Shown piece after piece: positions 52,475-54,877 of a DNA stretch of 54,877 nucleotides (the stretch's first letter is position 1; every line of letters starts with the position of its first letter). The stretch is from the NCBI RefSeq assembly GCF_010974825.1, contig NZ_JAAILA010000020.1, forward strand, positions 1 through 54,877, read 5' to 3'. A program made the position numbers and the translations under genes. The notes beneath the pieces were generated by a model. The model searched no databases and was not told the origin of the DNA. It saw only the letters and a program-made list of their open reading frames with translations. The DNA is from Aeromonas rivipollensis. GTDB lineage: Bacteria > Pseudomonadota > Gammaproteobacteria > Enterobacterales > Aeromonadaceae.

Positions 52475-53638
52475 ATGCTGATCGACTTCTTCACCCATCT
52501 GCGTCGTCACAAGTTGCCCTGCAGCCTGCGCGAGTTGCTGGATCTCCATGGTGCCCTGGCGGCCGGACTCGCCAGCGTGGACATGGACGACTTCTATCGC
52601 TTGTCCCGCTGCCTGCTGGTGAAGGACGAGGCCCACCTCGATCGCTTCGATCGCGCCTTCGCCGAATACTACCAGGGGCTGGAGGCCATCCCCCTGCTGC
52701 CCGAGACGCTGCCGGATGACTGGCTGCGCCAGGAGTTCGAGCGGCTATTGAGCTCTGAGGAGAAAGCCTTGCTCAACTCCCTCGGCGGGCTCGACAAGTT
52801 GCTGGAGACCCTCAACCAGCGCCTGCGCGAACAAAAGGCGCGCCACGCCGGCGGCAACAAGTGGGTGGGCACAGGGGGCAGCAGCCCGTTCGGCCATGGC
52901 GGCTTTCACCCGGAGGGGATCCGCATGGGAGGGGAGGGCCAGCATGGCAAGGCAACCAAGGTGTGGGAGGCGCGCTACTACCGCAACTTCAGCGACGACT
53001 CGCCGCTCGGCCAGCGGGCCATCCAGCTGGCCCTGCGCAAGCTCAGGCGCTGGGTGCGCAAGGGCAATCCCTCGGAGCTGGATCTCGACGACACCATCAG
53101 CAGCACTGCCCGCCAGGGCTGGCTCGATGTGAAGCTGCGCCCCGAGCGCCACAACGGGGTCAAGCTCTTGGTGTTCTTCGATGTGGGGGGCTCCATGGAT
53201 GCCCACGTAGCCGAGGTGCAGCGGCTCTTCAGTGCCCTGCGCCACGAGTTCAAGCACCTGGTGTTCTTCTATTTTCACAACTGCCTGTACGACTTCGTCT
53301 GGCAGGACAACAGCCGCCGCGCTCAGGAGCGCGTCGATACCCTGAGCTTGCTGCGCACCTACGGCAGCGACTATCGGGTGATTTTTGTGGGGGACGCCAA
53401 GATGGGCCCCTACGAGATCACCTGGCCTGGCGGCAGCGTGGAGCAGTGGAACGAGGAGCCGGGCCAGGTGTGGCTCGAGCGCCTGCAGCACCACTTCCCC
53501 AGGCTGGTGTGGATCAACCCTGTACCCAGGCAGGAGTGGCTCTGGCACCCCTCCATCAAGTTGATGAATGACGTGATTGGCGGGCGCATGCACCCGCTGA
53601 CCCTGGCTGGTCTCGCCGGAGCGATCGATCAGCTATGA
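52475..53638 (+). CDS. VWA domain protein (CoxE-like)
   Basis: 387 aa. The N-terminal half (about 1-125) is helical; a Gly-rich segment at about 126-158 links to a VWA domain at about 228-385 with a metal-ion site DVGGSMD (D236, G238, S240). The first site residue pattern DxGxS, with Gly in place of the more common Ser, is seen in this COG3552-type subgroup. It starts 0 nt after the MoxR stop, so the two are translated together and probably act as a complex. Confidence 0.85.
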   Translation: MLIDFFTHLRRHKLPCSLRELLDLHGALAAGLASVDMDDFYRLSRCLLVKDEAHLDRFDRAFAEYYQGLEAIPLLPETLPDDWLRQEFERLLSSEEKALLNSLGGLDKLLETLNQRLREQKARHAGGNKWVGTGGSSPFGHGGFHPEGIRMGGEGQHGKATKVWEARYYRNFSDDSPLGQRAIQLALRKLRRWVRKGNPSELDLDDTISSTARQGWLDVKLRPERHNGVKLLVFFDVGGSMDAHVAEVQRLFSALRHEFKHLVFFYFHNCLYDFVWQDNSRRAQERVDTLSLLRTYGSDYRVIFVGDAKMGPYEITWPGGSVEQWNEEPGQVWLERLQHHFPRLVWINPVPRQEWLWHPSIKLMNDVIGGRMHPLTLAGLAGAIDQL

Positions 53639-53693
53639 ACCTCTGAACCCAAAAAAACAGACAAGCCGGGATTGCACCCGGCCAGGAGCAAAG

Positions 53694-54815
53694 ATGACCT
53701 CTATCGTAATCAGTGGCTCAGGCCTCTATACCCCGCCCTTTGCCGTCAGCAACGAAGAGCTGGTGGCGGCCTTCAACCAGTATGTGGATCTCTACAACGA
53801 GGAGAACGCCTCCGCCATCGACGCCGGCCAACTGCCCGCCAAGCAGCATTCGAGCTGCGAGTTCATCGAGAAGGCCTCGGGCATCAAGAGCCGCCATCTG
53901 GTGAGCAGGGAGGGGGTGCTGGATCCCGACATCATGCAGCCCCTGCTGGCGGAGCGCCCCGATGACCAGCCCTCCATCATGGTGGAGATGGCGGTGGCCG
54001 CCGCCGAGCAGGCGCTGATCGCCGCCGGTCGCGAGCCGGGGGAGATAGATCTGGTCATAGTGGCGGCCTCCAACATGCCGCGTCCCTATCCGGCGCTCTC
54101 CATCGAGTTGCAGCACTATCTGGGGGCGAGCGGCATGGCCTTTGACATGAACGTGGCCTGCTCCTCCGCCACCTTCGGCATCAAGACGGCGGCGGATCTG
54201 CTGGCGGCCGGCACCGCCAGACTGGCCCTGGTGGTGAACCCCGAGATCTGCTCGGGTCACCTCAATTTCCGCGACAGGGACAGCCACTTCATCTTCGGCG
54301 ACGCCTGCACCGCAGTGCTGCTGGAGCGGGAAGAAGATTGCAAGGTAGCCAACCCCTGGCAACTGGTGGCGAGCAAGCTGGTGACCCAGTACTCCAACAA
54401 CATCCGCAACAACTTCGGCTTCCTGAACCGCTTCAGCCCGCGCACCCGCTATGGGGATGACAAGCTGTTCCGCCAGCAGGGGCGCAAGGTGTTCAAGGAG
54501 GTGCTGCCCCTGGTGTGTGACCAGATAAGCACTCAGCTCGATGGGCAGGGGTGGGCGGCAGACTCTTTAAGCCGGCTCTGGCTCCATCAGGCCAACCTCA
54601 CCATGAACCAGTTCATCGGCCGCAAGCTGCTGGGCCACGACGCCAGCCAGCAGGAGGCGCCGGTGATCCTGGACAGCTACGGCAACACCAGCTCGGCGGG
54701 CTCCGTCATCGCCTTCCACCTGTTCAACCAGGACTTGCCGAGCGGGGCCCGCGGCGTGCTCTGCTCCTTCGGCGCCGGTTACTCCATCGGCAGCCTGTTG
54801 TTGCAGCGCCTCTGA
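53694..54815 (+). CDS. Beta-ketoacyl-ACP synthase III (long, FabH-like)
   Basis: 373 aa, longer than canonical FabH (about 317). Thiolase fold with catalytic triad C156 (NVACSSATFG), H298 (LWLHQANLT) and N331 (DSYGNTSSAG). The insert at about 28-58 and overall length fit the second class of KAS III found in Vibrio, Aeromonas and Pseudomonas, which use medium or long acyl-CoA primers. AGGAG lies 7 nt before the ATG; a small GC hairpin (53665-53682) lies in the leader. Probably separate from the MoxR/VWA pair. Confidence 0.87.
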   Translation: MTSIVISGSGLYTPPFAVSNEELVAAFNQYVDLYNEENASAIDAGQLPAKQHSSCEFIEKASGIKSRHLVSREGVLDPDIMQPLLAERPDDQPSIMVEMAVAAAEQALIAAGREPGEIDLVIVAASNMPRPYPALSIELQHYLGASGMAFDMNVACSSATFGIKTAADLLAAGTARLALVVNPEICSGHLNFRDRDSHFIFGDACTAVLLEREEDCKVANPWQLVASKLVTQYSNNIRNNFGFLNRFSPRTRYGDDKLFRQQGRKVFKEVLPLVCDQISTQLDGQGWAADSLSRLWLHQANLTMNQFIGRKLLGHDASQQEAPVILDSYGNTSSAGSVIAFHLFNQDLPSGARGVLCSFGAGYSIGSLLLQRL

Positions 54816-54836
54816 GTGCCGCCATCCGGCGGCAGC

Positions 54837-54866
54837 AAAAAACCACCCGAGCGGGTGGTTTTTTTA
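54837..54866 (+). terminator. Terminator of the KAS III gene
   Basis: ACCACCCG (54842-54849) pairs with CGGGTGGT (54852-54859), flanked by A6 and followed by T7. Confidence 0.92.
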
Positions 54867-54877
54867 GGCTATGTCCC

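Overview
The window is GC-rich, gene-dense gammaproteobacterial chromosome, most likely from an Aeromonas species. The basis is the mix of close enterobacterial-type homologues (YahK, NepI, YbfA, PuuR/PuuB/PuuP, RdgC, SbcCD, ptsHI-crr, CysK, YbaL) with Vibrio-type genes (a ChiS hybrid kinase, an NptA Na/phosphate symporter, a VpsR-like regulator) and a Fap-type amyloid operon. Species is inferred from remembered family sequences; no search was run. I see no phage, IS element, integrase or CRISPR array.

Layout. 1-405: tRNA-Ser(CGA) with its terminator. 846-7068: a minus-strand set (YahK-like alcohol dehydrogenase, NepI-like exporter, a metallo-beta-lactamase/cyclophilin-like fusion, a secreted Cys-nucleophile alpha/beta hydrolase) read divergently from a LysR regulator. 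7528-11816: a SPOR-domain membrane protein convergent with chiS. 12000-12271: tRNA-Gly(GCC) and tRNA-Cys(GCA). 12359-19414: a small membrane protein, ybfA, a large BvgS/EvgS-like hybrid kinase, a YgiD-like dioxygenase, an FKBP isomerase, and nptA behind two Pho boxes. 19662-28710: a small secreted protein, then a putrescine/GABA block (two PuuP-like permeases, gabT/puuE, gabD on the minus strand; puuR, puuB divergent). 28711-28950: two copies of an 85-bp palindromic repeat.

29174-35262 is the most interesting region. It holds a five-gene operon for functional amyloid (Fap) subunits and their export machinery. The operon has a consensus sigma-54 promoter and is read divergently from a sigma-54 activator whose N-terminus resembles VpsR, the biofilm regulator of Vibrio cholerae. 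Together they look like a self-contained regulator plus amyloid-secretion module.

35397-54877 is mainly housekeeping: a YbaL-like cation/proton antiporter with a degenerate nucleotide-binding motif, a lipoprotein gamma-glutamyltranspeptidase divergent from a TesA-like lipoprotein esterase, rdgC, a GNAT acetyltransferase, sbcDC, cytochrome b561, the crr-ptsI-ptsH operon, cysK, a MoxR/VWA pair and a beta-ketoacyl-ACP synthase III. Several start codons were set by Shine-Dalgarno position rather than by the longest reading frame; the reasons are given per gene.
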